NCBI GenBank assembly: GCA_049999725.1
Contig: JBNGIS010011123.1
Span: 1 to 35,707, forward strand
Length of the DNA: 35,707 nucleotides
Direction: 5' to 3'
DNA from: Haplomitrium mnioides
Taxonomy: Eukaryota > Marchantiophyta > Haplomitriopsida > Calobryales
In this document: piece by piece, positions 1-10,426 of the stretch
Position numbering within the stretch: the first letter of the stretch is position 1
Layout: every line of letters starts with the position of its first letter
Position numbers and translations under genes: made by a program
The notes under the pieces: generated by a model
Databases searched by the model: none
What the model was told of the DNA's origin: nothing
What the model saw: the letters and a program-made list of their open reading frames with translations, nothing else

Positions 1-298
1 GTCTACAAGAGTTGAAAACATGATTTCAATGAAAAAAAATTTCAAGATCAAAAACATAACTTCAACCAATCAAAAATACAAGAGGTGAAAACACCACTTC
101 AACCAAACAAGTTTGCAATATGCCAAAACATAACTTCAACAAAATCAGTGTACAAGAGTTAAAATTAAACTTCAACCAAATAAATGTACAAGAGGCAGCA
201 ACACCATTTCAACCAAACAAGTCTACAAGAGTCCAAAAAATTACTTTGACCAAATGAGTGCAAAGAGTCGACAACATAACTTCAACCAAACGAATGTA

Positions 299-398
299 NN
301 NNNNNNNNNNNNNNNNNNNNNNNNNNNNNNNNNNNNNNNNNNNNNNNNNNNNNNNNNNNNNNNNNNNNNNNNNNNNNNNNNNNNNNNNNNNNNNNNNN
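299..398. other. Assembly gap, 100 N
   Basis: Exactly 100 N inside the 37-bp array, a conventional placeholder for a gap of unknown size. Repeat sequence flanks both sides, so the missing sequence is probably more of the same array and its real length is unknown. Confidence 0.98.
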
Positions 399-1551
399 TG
401 TATAAGAATCCAAAACAATAGCTGCAACCAAAAAAATGTACAAGAGTCAACAACATGACTTCAACTAAACAAGTCCACAAAAGTCCAAAACATGACTTCA
501 ACCAAATGATTGTACAAGAGTTATAAACATAGCTTCAACCAAATGAATGTACAAGAGTAAAAAACATGATTTCAACTAAACAAGTCTATAAGAGTCCAAA
601 ACATGACCTAATCCAAATGAGTTCACAAGAGTCAAAAACATAACTTCAAGCCAAAACATGTACAAGAGTCAAAAACATGACTTCAACCAAACAAGTCTTC
701 AAGAGTCCAAAACACGACTTCAACCAAACGAGTGTGGAACAATTGAAAACATGACTTTAACCAAACTAATCTACAAGAGCCAAAAATAAGACTTTAACAA
801 AACAAGTCTAGAAGATGGCAAAACAAGACTTCAAACAAATGAGTGTACAAGAGCCAAAAATATAACTTTAACGAAATGAATGTAAAAGAGTCAACCACAC
901 CACTTCAACTAGATAAGTGTACAAGAGTTCAAAACACGATTTCAACCAAATGAGTGTACAAGAGTCGAGAACATAACTTTGAACAAACAAATGTTTCACT
1001 AAGAGTCAACAACAGGACTTTAACCAAACAAATCTACAAGAGTCCAAAACATGACTTCAACAAAACTAGTGTAGAAAAGTTTAAAACATGACTTCAACCA
1101 AACAAATGTACAAGATTCAAAAACATGACTTCAACCAAACAAGTCTACAAGAGTCTAAAACATGGCTTCAACCAAATGAATGTACAAGATTCCAAAAACA
1201 ATAGCTTAAACCAAACAAATTTACAAGACTTAACAACATGATTTCAACCAAGCAAATTTCAAAGAGTCCAAAACCCAAATACAACCAAATGAGTGTACAA
1301 GAGTCAAAAACATAAGTTTGAATAAATGAATGTTAAATCAAGAGTCAACAATATGACTTCAACCAAACAAGTCTAAAAGAATCCAAAACATGACTTGAAC
1401 CAAACAAGTGTACAAGAGTTAGAAACATAATTTCAACCAAACAAATTTACAAGAGTCAAAACACAACTTCAACCAAACAAGTCTACAAGAGTCCAAAACA
1501 TGAATTCAACCAAATGAGTGTAAAAGAGTCAAAAACATAACTTCAACCAAA

Positions 1552-1561
1552 NNNNNNNNNN
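1552..1561. other. Assembly gap, 10 N, with duplicated flanks
   Basis: Ten N. The 47 bp to the left (1505-1551) are identical to the 47 bp to the right (1562-1608), so the gap may be an unmerged overlap and not missing sequence. Confidence 0.97.
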
Positions 1562-2431
1562 TTCAACCAAATGAGTGTAAAAGAGTCAAAAACATAACTT
1601 CAACCAAATGAATGTACAAGAGTCAAAACACAACTTCAACAAACAAGTCTACAAGAGTTCAAAACATGAATTCAACCAAATGAGTGTATAAGAGTCAAAA
1701 ACATAACTTTGAAAAAACAAATATGGAAGAGTCAACCACACCACTTCAACCAAACAAGTCTACAAGAGTCCAAAACATGACTTCAATCAAATTAGTGTAG
1801 AGGAGTAAAAAACACAACTTGAATCAAACAAATAGACAAGACTCAAAAAACACGACTTCAACCAAATAGCTCTTCTAGAGTCCAAAACATACCTTCAACC
1901 AAATAGATGTACAAGAGTCAAATACATAACTTTAACCAAATGAATGTAGAAGAGTAAAAAAATTGAGTTCAACTAAAGTCTACAAGAATTATAAACATGA
2001 CTTCAACTAAATGAGTGGACAAGAGTCAAAAACATAACTTATATCAAACAAATGTACAAGAGTAAAGAACACTACTTCAACCAAACAAGTCTACAAGAGT
2101 CTAAAACATCAACTTAGCCAAAATGAGTGTATAAGAGTCAAAAAGATACCTTCAACCAAACAAATGTCCAAGAGACAAGAACACCACTTCAACCAAACAA
2201 GTCTACAAGAGTCCAAAACATGCCTTCAACCAAATAGATATACAAAAGTTGAAAAAAACTTCAACCAAACAAATGTAGAAGAGTCAAAAACATGACTTCA
2301 ACCAAAGAAGCCTTCAAGAGTCAAAAATATGACTTCAACCACATGACTATACAAGAGTCAAAAACAAAACTTCAACCAAGCAAATGTAGAAGAGTAAAAC
2401 ACACAACTTCAACCAAACAAGTCTGGAAGAG

Positions 2432-2786
2432 CTCAAGTTGTAGGGATGTTTTTAGGAAAAATAAATCTGGAAAAGATCATATGAGGTTATTTTTTGAAAA
2501 GAATTGAAGGAAAATTGAGCACAAGAGATGGAAAGCAGTGGAAAATATGAATGTTTGAAGATTCAGATTTGAGCGGATGAAATCGGGTGTTAAATCAAAG
2601 AAATTAAGTTGGGAGGATTAACTTTGGAAGGTCGAAAGGAAGTCAAAAGAGGATGGCTCCAAATGAGTACATCAGTGTTATTGGCATGATCTTATTAGTC
2701 AGAAGGAGTTGTTTACCGTTGACATTTAAAGTTAATGCACTATTAATTTTTCATTATGATGTGGAGTGGAAAGTGACTAAGAAGTT
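2432..2786. other. Unassigned spacer between array and degenerate coding region
   Basis: A/G-rich sequence after the last recognisable repeat unit. There is no long open frame, no RNA gene and no clear terminal repeat. It may be the 5' untranslated part or a decayed long terminal repeat of the retroelement remnant downstream, but nothing visible proves this. Confidence 0.4.
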
Positions 2787-4079
2787 TTGAAAGATTGTCC
2801 TTCGCGTTCTATCAAAGAAAAGATGCCAAGAGGTAAAAGATGCATATGGGTTGCATTGCAAAGGTTACAACATAAGAAAACATTATTTTGTGCGATTCTA
2901 GAAGAGGAAAAAGAAGCTAGGATTGCAGAAGAAATCAAAAGAGTGCTCGAATTTGAGATAGATCAAGAAGACGGTCACCTTGGAGAACAAAAAGAGCTGG
3001 TGAAGATCTTGCACTTACCAAAGATTTCATATGATTTGAGGAAATGCTTGATTAAACAAGGGCTACAGGGATTCTTCAGTAAGACTTGGTTTGAAGATAT
3101 GTCCTTGGTGTTTCAAAAGATGGAGATCATTCAAATGAATATTGAGAAGATGGAAGTTGTGACGTTATTTGGAAGTCTTCAGTGGCATTTACAAAAGAAT
3201 CAGTTAAAAAATTCTATAGATTGACAAAGGAGGATTGCCCAGAGGATGAACATTTGGTGCATTTGGTACCTTATCCTAGTACTACCAACAATGGGTATAA
3301 GATCCCTAAATTAGAGACATATTGGTGCAGGAATTTATCCAGCTTTGCGGGTACATTCTGTTCAAGACAAAATTCCATTACATGTCGAAGGAAAATCTTG
3401 TTTTTCTATTGAATGTTTGGAGAGGTGATGCCAATTACGTGGTGGAGTTTCTAACTATTAGAAGTAGAGTGCATCGTTATTGCAAATTATCTTAGGCGAA
3501 GAACCCAATGATTTGGTTCGGGCCATTTTTGCTACATTAATTGGAGGGGCAAAGGCTATGTACTGAGGAAGAGTTGTTTGAAATCAATAGGCATGTGAGA
3601 GAGGTGGCTGAATAGAAAATTTGGAATGAAAAGGTTCCAAGTAAAATTGGAAGAACTCTGTGGACAATGTCGTCCACTGATCCAAGCTTCAGTGAGGAGG
3701 TGGAAACTCAGAAGAAATCAAATGATCAATGTTGTTGCAGAAGAATGGATGTGTGGCAGTGAGATTCGGTTGACACAGAGTAGAGGGAATTTTTGGAAAA
3801 ATTATTCAAAGTGATGTGTGAATCTATATGGTTGCGACACATATGGGAGAAGGTTTATGGTGTGCGAGCTAAGACTCTGGATTGAGTGGATTGGTCTTTG
3901 CAACAATTGGTGGTGAACATTGGAGAAGCAAATCAAGAGGCTTCCAAGAGTCAAGAACAGCTGGCTCTTGGAAGAGAAGAGCTAGAGAGATGCAGCAAAG
4001 GAAATTCAAGGAGTGTCAATTGAGAGCATTCCAAGAGGAGCAAAGGAAGAAGAAACTCTGGATGTGCTGGAGTAGTTGA
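2787..4079 (+). pseudogene. Degenerate coding sequence, family not recognised
   Basis: I do not recognise this family. The longest intact piece is 2787-3224 (145 codons), a charged stretch (ILEEEKEARIAEEIKRVLEF) followed by SYDLRKCLIKQGLQG and MEIIQMNIEKMEVVTLF. Coding character then hops between frames: LTKEDCPEDEHLVHLVPYPS near 3220-3280, EEPNDLVRAIFATLIGGAKAM near 3500-3560, EELFEINRHVREVAE near 3567-3615, and SLQQLVVNIGEANQEASKSQ followed by LALGREELERC near 3894-3995. These fragments have protein-like composition but are separated by stops and frameshifts, so this is a broken gene. It lies upstream of a gag remnant on the same strand and may be a 5' ORF of the same retroelement family or an unrelated captured gene. 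Confidence is moderate for decayed coding sequence and nil for function. Confidence 0.5.
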
Positions 4080-5510
4080 AGCTCATTGGTTGTCGTTTAG
4101 CATATTGATTCGAAAGGCCTAAGTCAACCCAGACTTGGGAGATAGTTGTGTTAGTCTTAGTATTTTTCTCAGTCTATTGTTGTTAGTCTTTTATCTCTCA
4201 TGTACGACTAAGTGAGACTATTAGCCGATCTTTGAAGTAAAAACAAAATTTGCCATTGATTACCTTAGAAATGTGTCAAGGCTTCCAAATGGGGCATGTA
4301 TGTATTGAGAGTGAGCATATTAACAAAGATCAATTGAGAGTTGAGAAGCGTTAATCTGTTTTGGGAAACAGCAAAGCTTAAAGTTTTTTTCACGCTATAA
4401 TTCAATTACTTAAGAAATCTATATGTCGAGAATATGATTGAGGAGCCAAGATAGAGCTAGACCTAGGAAGGAAGTTGATTAGAGATAGCACGAGGCTTGA
4501 TCCATTTGTTGGGCCTACATGATCGGATAAGAGGAAATGATACCTTGTTAAACAAACGTAAGGGCTATGCAATGAAGGGAGAGAACTAACATTGCGGGTT
4601 CACGAATTCATGAGATTGAATTTTAGGTGACTGGCTAGAGATCTTCCTTCTTGGTCAATGCAATTGCTCAAGGTGGAGTTGTTTTTAATCCGATAACATT
4701 ATTGTTGATTTGTGTAGAAGAAGAGATAAGTATTGTGAAATTCTAGAGTGGAGTAGCTCTAAAGCTTGTATTCTGCTAGGGCACAAGTAGAATTATTGAA
4801 GAGTGTACGAGACAAAAGAAAACATATATGTGTTTGTGAGTTTGACCAAGAAAGAATTACAAGTCGAAATATTTGGTGAAACATGGATTCCAAAAATTCT
4901 TTATCGGGAAGCGTATTGAGTTGTAGAAGATCATGGAAGTTAGCGTGGAAGAAGAAGTTGAAGATGAAGATTGAACTGCCCGATAGAAGTATTAGGATGA
5001 CAATCAAGCTTCTAGGTTGAATGTAATATTGGGCGACCGACAGAGAGTGATGTTCTGAGTTGTGATTGGTTGAGAAACTATCGGGTGATATCAGCTATGT
5101 CCTCGTAAGTGAGTGGTCAAAGGAGAGAGAAAGGTGAAGGTCAATGCAACGTTCCAACTTCCTATTGAAAAACGTTGTCGGGCAGTGCTTTGAAAGGAGT
5201 ATTTGTCACCTTTTTAAATGTTATTAACTCTGAATTGCTGTAGCTATTCAGGGAAGAGGTGTGGGAAGCAAGTAAGTTTGTTGGGAAAATAATAGAGTTT
5301 ATCTCATAAGTTTGAAGTTAGTTTTTGAAAAATCAGATATTGAGTTTTTGGTGAAGTGAGAGTTTTCTTAAGGAAGAAGTGGATTCTTGATATAAAATTC
5401 TGCCTTCTTGTTGAAAAGAACTCAAGAAAGAGGGTTGAACTGAGTGTTTTGGGTTCACATGTGATACTTCATGTGAATTTTTGGTGTCGTTGCTAGGGAG
5501 GTGATAAGTT
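4080..5510 (+). other. Heavily decayed sequence, probably retroelement-derived
   Basis: No frame stays open beyond about 60-80 codons. Short protein-like runs occur on the + strand, for example GLCNEGRELTLRVHEFMRL near 4561-4617 and VELLKSVRDKRKHICVCEFD near 4788-4848, each ended by stops. A T-rich stretch near 4150-4200 resembles a 3' untranslated end. The 82-codon minus-strand frame at 4759-5007 overlaps the + strand coding-like run and is judged a shadow. I see no RNA gene and no clear repeat pair marking element ends. Confidence 0.4.
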
Positions 5511-6173
5511 ATGCAAAAGAAACATTTGCAAAGCTCACCAATTAACATTGGTTATGTGTTTAGGGCTGAAGAACTAAGGCCTAAAGAAGAACGAGATTTG
5601 GATAACTCATCTTTTTGGATAGTTTGAGAGCTAGTGTCTCAAATCAAAAGAGGAAGAGATTATAAGAATAACTTCCTTTTGGCTGATTTTCTTGTGGATT
5701 TGCAGATTCATTTTCCTGCGTATACCCTATTGAATATCAATTTGGGAATTGAAGGCTACTTGGAAGATTCTATCCGACTTTACAAAACATATCGTTTCTT
5801 GACTGAACAAACTCCAGAAAATGATATTGAAGAAGGATTTTGGGAGTTCTCAGAAGAGGTTGAATTAACTTGGGGTTGAGCAGTTACGCTAGATCTAGAA
5901 AGAAAAGAAGACTCTAAGTTGATGGCTGCTCGTGCTTTCATCCACTCGTTATCTTATTACGACGAGGAGGATTGTCCAAGGCTTGAGGAATTAATCTGAG
6001 CCTCGAGGGCTTATTTCCATCTTGATGATCTAATTCATGTGAGGGGTATACTGAATGAATATCTAAATTATGTTCTAGGTTATATCGATCAGTTTGGTCA
6101 ACTAATTGAGATTAGGAGTTCTCCAAAAGTTCAACCAAGAGAGGGGAAGAAAGTCGAAGAAGAGGAAATATAA
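5511..6173 (+). pseudogene. 220-codon frame broken only by in-frame TGA codons
   Basis: From ATG 5511 a single frame runs to TAA 6171-6173 with no frameshift, interrupted by TGA at 5625-5627, 5877-5879 and 5997-5999. Protein-like segments continue across the stops: RAEELRPKEERDLDNSSFW, then ADFLVDLQIHFPAYTLLNIN, then DLERKEDSKLMAARAFIHSL, then YLNYVLGYIDQFGQLIEI, ending in a charged tail (REGKKVEEEE). All three stops are one C-to-T transition from CGA, as expected from decay of methylated cytosine. The protein family is not recognised. Its place directly before the gag remnant, same strand, suggests it is the N-terminal part or a leading ORF of that retroelement. Readthrough of three stops in a living gene seems unlikely given the surrounding decay. 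Confidence 0.6.
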
Positions 6174-6219
6174 AAGATAAGAAAAAAAAAGGAAAGAAAG
6201 AAAAAAAAAGGAAAAAACT
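6171..6219. repeat. Purine-rich low-complexity tract
   Basis: A and G only up to about 6216, with two runs of nine A. Such A-rich purine tracts can be internal to plant LTR elements (polypurine-like), but this one precedes gag, so it is not the usual 3' polypurine tract. Probably simple sequence. Confidence 0.6.
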
Positions 6220-6427
6220 ATAAATAGTAATAAAAGTTTTGGAATGAGTATGGTTTGAATAGGAGAAGAGAGTCAAGCTTATGTCTAGACCGCCTTGGGA
6301 TTGAGTACTTCCCACCAATCAAAGTCAAAATGAAAGAATTAAGAGACAAAGAAAAAGAATAACGATGAGGATTGCATTCTTTGAGTCACAAAGGAATTTG
6401 TAGCTTGATATCCTATTGCATTCTTAG

Positions 6428-7183
6428 ACAACTTCATCAGATTATTCTATTCTGCCAACACTATCTCTAGAGCACGTCCAAATCTTTGAAGACATTGAAC
6501 AAAGTCAATCCAAAGCTAGTGAAGAGAATCAAGAAGTAGAAGAAGACCAAGAGGGTCAGAAGGAAGAGTTGAGCCTAAATCGTTTGCCTTTTGGTTTATC
6601 TTCAAGCTTAGAGACTTCTACCCCACTAGGTTTGCTAGGTGGAGGAGGCTTTCTTTTTGTACCAGCTCTTGTTCCATTGGCAACACCAATCAAGATCCGA
6701 TTGAGGCATACAAACTTTAGTAGAAATCGTGGAGGAGATGATGTGGATTCTTTTATGGATCAATTTGAATATATGTCAATAGCAAATAGAGAGAATACGG
6801 AGGATGGCCAATTAAGGATCTTACTTGGCTTACTTATGCATTTGGCGCAAAAAATGGTATGCTTCTCTGGAAGTGCGCTATAAAGCGACATTTCTATTGC
6901 TTAGAGGAGCTTTGTTGCAACATTTCCAAGATACTAGATATGAGTTTAGAGTAATGGTAGATTTGCTACGGATCAAGAGAACGATTATATGGTGTTAAAG
7001 AAGCATGCTCAAGTAGTGAAAAGGCTTGGTTTGAAGTTGGATCCTTATCTGAGAGAGTTGTTCATGATTGAAACTTATATCAAGGGATTAGCACCTTCCA
7101 TGCAAAGATATTGTCATCAACAAAAGCCAACTATGTTTCAAGAGGCAATTGATGTCGTTGAGACATTTGAACTTTCTATTTGA
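6428..7183 (+). pseudogene. LTR-retrotransposon gag remnant, capsid region
   Basis: This is the gag (capsid) part of an LTR-retrotransposon, most like Ty3/gypsy-type plant gag proteins. The frame is open from 6428 (just after TAG 6425-6427) and carries an acidic N-terminal stretch (SEENQEVEEDQEGQKEEL) followed by DVDSFMDQFEYMSIANREN and QLRILLGLLMHLAQ, the usual order of a retrotransposon gag domain. A one-base excess in an A run near 6849-6854 shifts the frame; the next frame continues with KWYASLEVRYKATFLLLRGA. A second shift near 6972 leads to DQENDYMVLKKHAQVVKRL and YIKGLAPSMQRYCHQQKPTM, ending at TGA 7181-7183. Two frameshifts and a stop make it non-functional. Gag forms the virus-like particle in an active element. 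Assignment to gag is firm; the superfamily is less certain because no polymerase is present. Confidence 0.78.
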
Positions 7184-8542
7184 AATATCGAGTAAAAAAC
7201 AGGTACTTCTATAGTTTTGGTTAATAAGGCCAAATAGAAATTGCAAGAATGTGAGGATGAATTGCCAATGCCATCATAATCATGTTTGATACAGATGAAT
7301 TGGCAAAGGTGGAATCAGATTCGGAAGAAGATGTTAAGACCGGGAAAAATTGATCTTCTGGTTCAAAGTCTTTGAGGTGAATTGTGGTTGATATGGGTAA
7401 GAAATTTTCTCAGTTGGAAATCCAATTGGCTATACCAAAAAGCAAAAAGCAGTTTGTGACAGACCAATCCAAGATTTATTATACAACTTGTGCGGGTGAA
7501 GGCCATACAATAGTGGAATGTTGATTGGATCTAAAAAATCTATATTGTATCTATTTCAAGAGGCCAAGTAATTTATTATCAACTTTCCAAGCTTTATGAA
7601 ACATGATCTTAATGAGGAATCAAAAGGAGGCAATGCTACAAGTGTAGTATATGCAAGATCAAGTGGATCATGTGAATCTGAATCAGACTGAACTTGTCTG
7701 TTCATTTATCAAACCAAATAGGACTCAAGAATATTCTAGTCAACCACCGGTACATGGAATTTCGAGAACCGTTCTACAACTAGCTCGTTCGCGGGTAGAG
7801 AAAGTTGGTATGTTTTAATTGTGGAGATCCGAATCATTTTGATAATGTGTGTCCACATCCAAAATCACAAGTTGGAAATATTTTGTTATGTGAAAATTGC
7901 AGAGAAAAAAGTCATACTCGAGAAAATTGTCTAAAACCCATTCAAAATCCTCAACAAGCAGTATGCTACGTTCAGCTTTCAGTTGAAGATGAAATCAATA
8001 TCAGTCAAATTGAAGAAGGTTCTGATTACAAATATCAAGTCTATCGAGAGAAGACTAGAAGCCTTGGAAAGAAAAAAAAAAAAAGTAAACTCCAAGAAAA
8101 CTTATGTAAAAATTCTTAAACGTCTTTCTACGCCCATCAATGAAGCTCAAATGATTCATACTATTATCAAAATCATCCAAAGTTGTTTGCAAAACCCACA
8201 CATGGTGTTTCAGAGGAAGTTCAATTGGAACTCTAAAATGAGTTGCCTAAACAAGTTCGTTTCAAATATCTTCAAACTCTAAAAGAAAAATTTTAAGAGG
8301 TCAAGATCGATGTACTGCAAGAAGCATATGACTTGGGAGCGGACATTGGAGGTCAACAAGCCAATATCAAATTTGAAGAATCAATACAAGCATTTCCATA
8401 GTAAAAAAAAGCAGTCTGACAATTAGCAGCGGGGTGCATGAAAAAACTTGTAATGCCTGCCATGCATACATGGAATGTGGAAGTTTGTGATGATATGAGA
8501 ACACCCAAAGTTGACGTTGAAAAGACGGGATGTATTATTTGA
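7184..8542 (+). pseudogene. Gag remnant, nucleocapsid with CCHC zinc knuckles and linker
   Basis: This continues the gag remnant. Two intact CX2CX4HX4C knuckles lie in one frame: CFNCGDPNHFDNVC at 7811-7852 and CENCREKSHTRENC at 7889-7930. A third, upstream in another frame at 7480-7521, reads YTTCAGEGHTIVEC: the spacing fits but the first Cys is Tyr (TAT, one transition from TGT), and TGA follows at 7522. Such knuckles bind nucleic acid in nucleocapsid proteins. A 13-A run (8072-8084) coincides with a frame change to RRLEALERKKKK. From about 8200 a third frame shows VQLEL, ELPKQVRFKYLQTLKEKF, EAYDLGADIGGQQANIKFEE and KKLVMPAMHTWNVEVCDD, with several stops, ending at TGA 8540-8542. I find no protease DTG/DSG motif, no reverse transcriptase YXDD and no integrase after it, so the element is 3' truncated. 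Confidence 0.75.
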
Positions 8543-9229
8543 TTTTTCATAATAAAATTGACTCTCGCTCTATCATCCTTGTTAAAACAGCCAAAAATAA
8601 AGCTAAAAAACTCACGTACTTTTTGATTTTAAAATATAAGCTCGTTTTCTCTGTTTTTGAGCTCAAAACCCACGTTTTATCTATAAAAAAAAGGTTTTTG
8701 TTTTGAATGGCATGTTCTTGGCTCAAAGTAGCAGCTGTTTTATATGAAAACAAACATGTACACATTCTAATTGTGATGAATAGGTAAAATAAAAGGTTTA
8801 TTTGATGCCAACATTGAATCACAATAATACTTAGAATTGAATTCTTTTAAAGTAGCTTTGTTCAAACCCATTTGCTATCTACCACAAAATATAAATAACA
8901 CACTCCCTCATTACACCATGATTCACTATGTTCACTATGGATAGGATAATAGGTTGTCTTGATTCCATCACAAAAACCATAAAATCATCACCAAAGTTAT
9001 ACATTAAAATTTGACAAAAGAAATGTTTCTCAATGTTAAACACTTGAATATTAAAAGGCTTCAATAGAAGAATTGTGAGAAGTAAAAATGCTCCTCTATC
9101 CATTAACTACCATAGTATCAAGTTAAATTTCTTGTCTTCATTCATAAAGTATAGATCTATGTTATTCTTTATTCATGAAACTTGAGAGCTTATTTCTCTT
9201 GGAGTTAATGCAAAGTAGAGATTCCACTA
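8543..9229. other. AT-rich intergenic sequence, nothing recognised
   Basis: The minus-strand open frames in this stretch (up to about 90 codons) have no motif I recognise and contain low-complexity hydrophobic sequence, so I do not call them genes. No RNA gene or repeat stands out. Confidence 0.5.
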
Positions 9230-9931
9230 CTACAAAAGATGCTTGAAAATATTTGAGTGATTATATCTTGACTTGTGTGTTTTGTCACTTTGTACATCCT
9301 CACTCATGACTATCTTTTGGTATTTTAGAAAATGTGACTATATCACCTACAAAATATCACATCTTTGTATATACATTGTGTATTTTAAGAGATATATACT
9401 CATGAATATCTATTTATGTTTGACAAAGTGTTGATTGTATTGCAATCACTATTTACACACTCCCTCATTGCTATCATTTTGTACTTGACAAAGTGTGAGT
9501 ATATGTTATTTATTTTGTGACTTGTGTGTTGTATCACTTCGTACATCGTCATTCATGACCATTTCTTTGTGTTTTAAAAAGTGTGACTATGCTATATATG
9601 TAAGATCATGTCTCGCTTATATATTATATCTTATTAGAGATACATACTCATGATTATATGTTTGTATTTGACAAAGTGTATGTGTTTGTTGTACAAAGAG
9701 AATTATATCTTGACATATGTTTTGCAATCACTATTGATATACTCACTCATTGCTATATTTTTGTGTTTAACAAAGGCAAAGCTGTCTTTTTTTTGCTTGA
9801 TGAGCTGCGAGTTTATGTAATCCAAGTGTGATTACATCTTGACTTGTATGTTACATCACTTCCAACATCCTCACTGAAGACCATCCTTTTGTGTTTTAGA
9901 AAGTGTGATTATGTCATCTACATAAGATTAT

Positions 9932-10005
9932 ATCTTTGCATATATGTTGTGCCACTTTAGAGATACATATCTTTGCATATATGTTGTGCCACTTTAGAGA
10001 TACAT
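9932..10005. repeat. Perfect 37-bp tandem duplication
   Basis: A 37-bp segment starting ATCTTTGCATATATGTTGTG is repeated at 9932 and 9969 with no differences seen, so it is a recent local duplication inside the older modular repeat. Confidence 0.9.
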
Positions 10006-10352
10006 AATCATGGTTATTCTTTTGTGTTTGTTAAGATTTTACAAATGTGTTGTATAACTTTAGAGATACATACTCACAACTATATGTTTGTGTTTGGAAA
10101 AGTGTGAGTGCATGTTGTACAAAGAGGATTATATCTTGACATTTGTGTCGCAAACATTATTGACACACTCACTCATTGCCATCTTTTTGTGCTTGCAATG
10201 TACAAGTTATCTTTTGTGTGCTTGATAAAATGTGAGTGTATCTCATCTTGACTTGTGTTTTGCACCACTTCCTACATTCTCACTTTTCATGTTTTAGAAA
10301 GTGCGACTTTGTGATCTACATTAGATCATAGCTTCACACATATGTGTTGTGT

Positions 10353-10426
10353 CTCTCTAGAGATACATACTCATGGCTTATAGAGACATCTCTCTAGAGA
10401 TACGTACTCATGGCTTATAGAGACAG
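10353..10426. repeat. Second 37-bp tandem duplication
   Basis: A segment starting CTCTCTAGAGATACATACTC is repeated at 10353 and 10390 with one visible substitution early in the copy (ACATAC to ACGTAC) and divergence at the end. The period is again 37 bp, but the sequence is unrelated to the 37-bp unit of the left array. Confidence 0.85.

Larger units (their letters stand above)
1..2431. repeat. 37-bp tandem array organised as a 111-bp trimer
   Basis: The stretch is a head-to-tail array of a 37-bp unit with the recurring core ACTTCAACCAAA and the recurring block TACAAGAGTC. Three unit variants follow each other in order: one with CAAGTCTACAAGAGTCC, one with TGAGTGTACAAGAGTCA, one with AAATGTACAAGAGTCAAC often followed by CACCACTTC. 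The GTCTAC-type variant recurs at 1, 111, 221 and again at 473, 584 and 695, that is every 110-111 bp, so the trimer is a higher-order repeat. About 65 units fit, allowing for gaps. On the + strand one typical unit is 46% A and 27% C, a strong strand bias. Copies are diverged by substitutions and 1-2 bp indels. The array continues off the left edge and ends in a partial unit near 2431. I see no coding function; short open frames here are repeat by-products. Confidence 0.95.
2787..8542 (+). mobile_element. Possible single decayed LTR-retroelement (5' part only)
   Basis: The three decayed coding blocks between 2787 and 8542 lie on the same strand and share a similar level of decay, and the last is clearly gag. 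They could be one element with one or two ORFs ahead of gag, or nested pieces of several elements. I did not find paired long terminal repeats, a primer binding site or a target-site duplication, so both boundaries are arbitrary. Polymerase domains are absent. Confidence 0.35.

Noticed and set aside
1-2431. Possible CRISPR-like array
   Set aside because: The whole 37-bp unit is repeated with no unique spacers, and the window is eukaryotic.
5511-6173. TGA recoding (selenocysteine or readthrough)
   Set aside because: Neighbouring sequence is clearly decayed by stops and frameshifts, and CGA-to-TGA transition is the simpler explanation.
8353-9103. Minus-strand frames of 65-91 codons in AT-rich sequence
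   Set aside because: No homology recognised; low complexity, no supporting context, partly opposite to the gag remnant.
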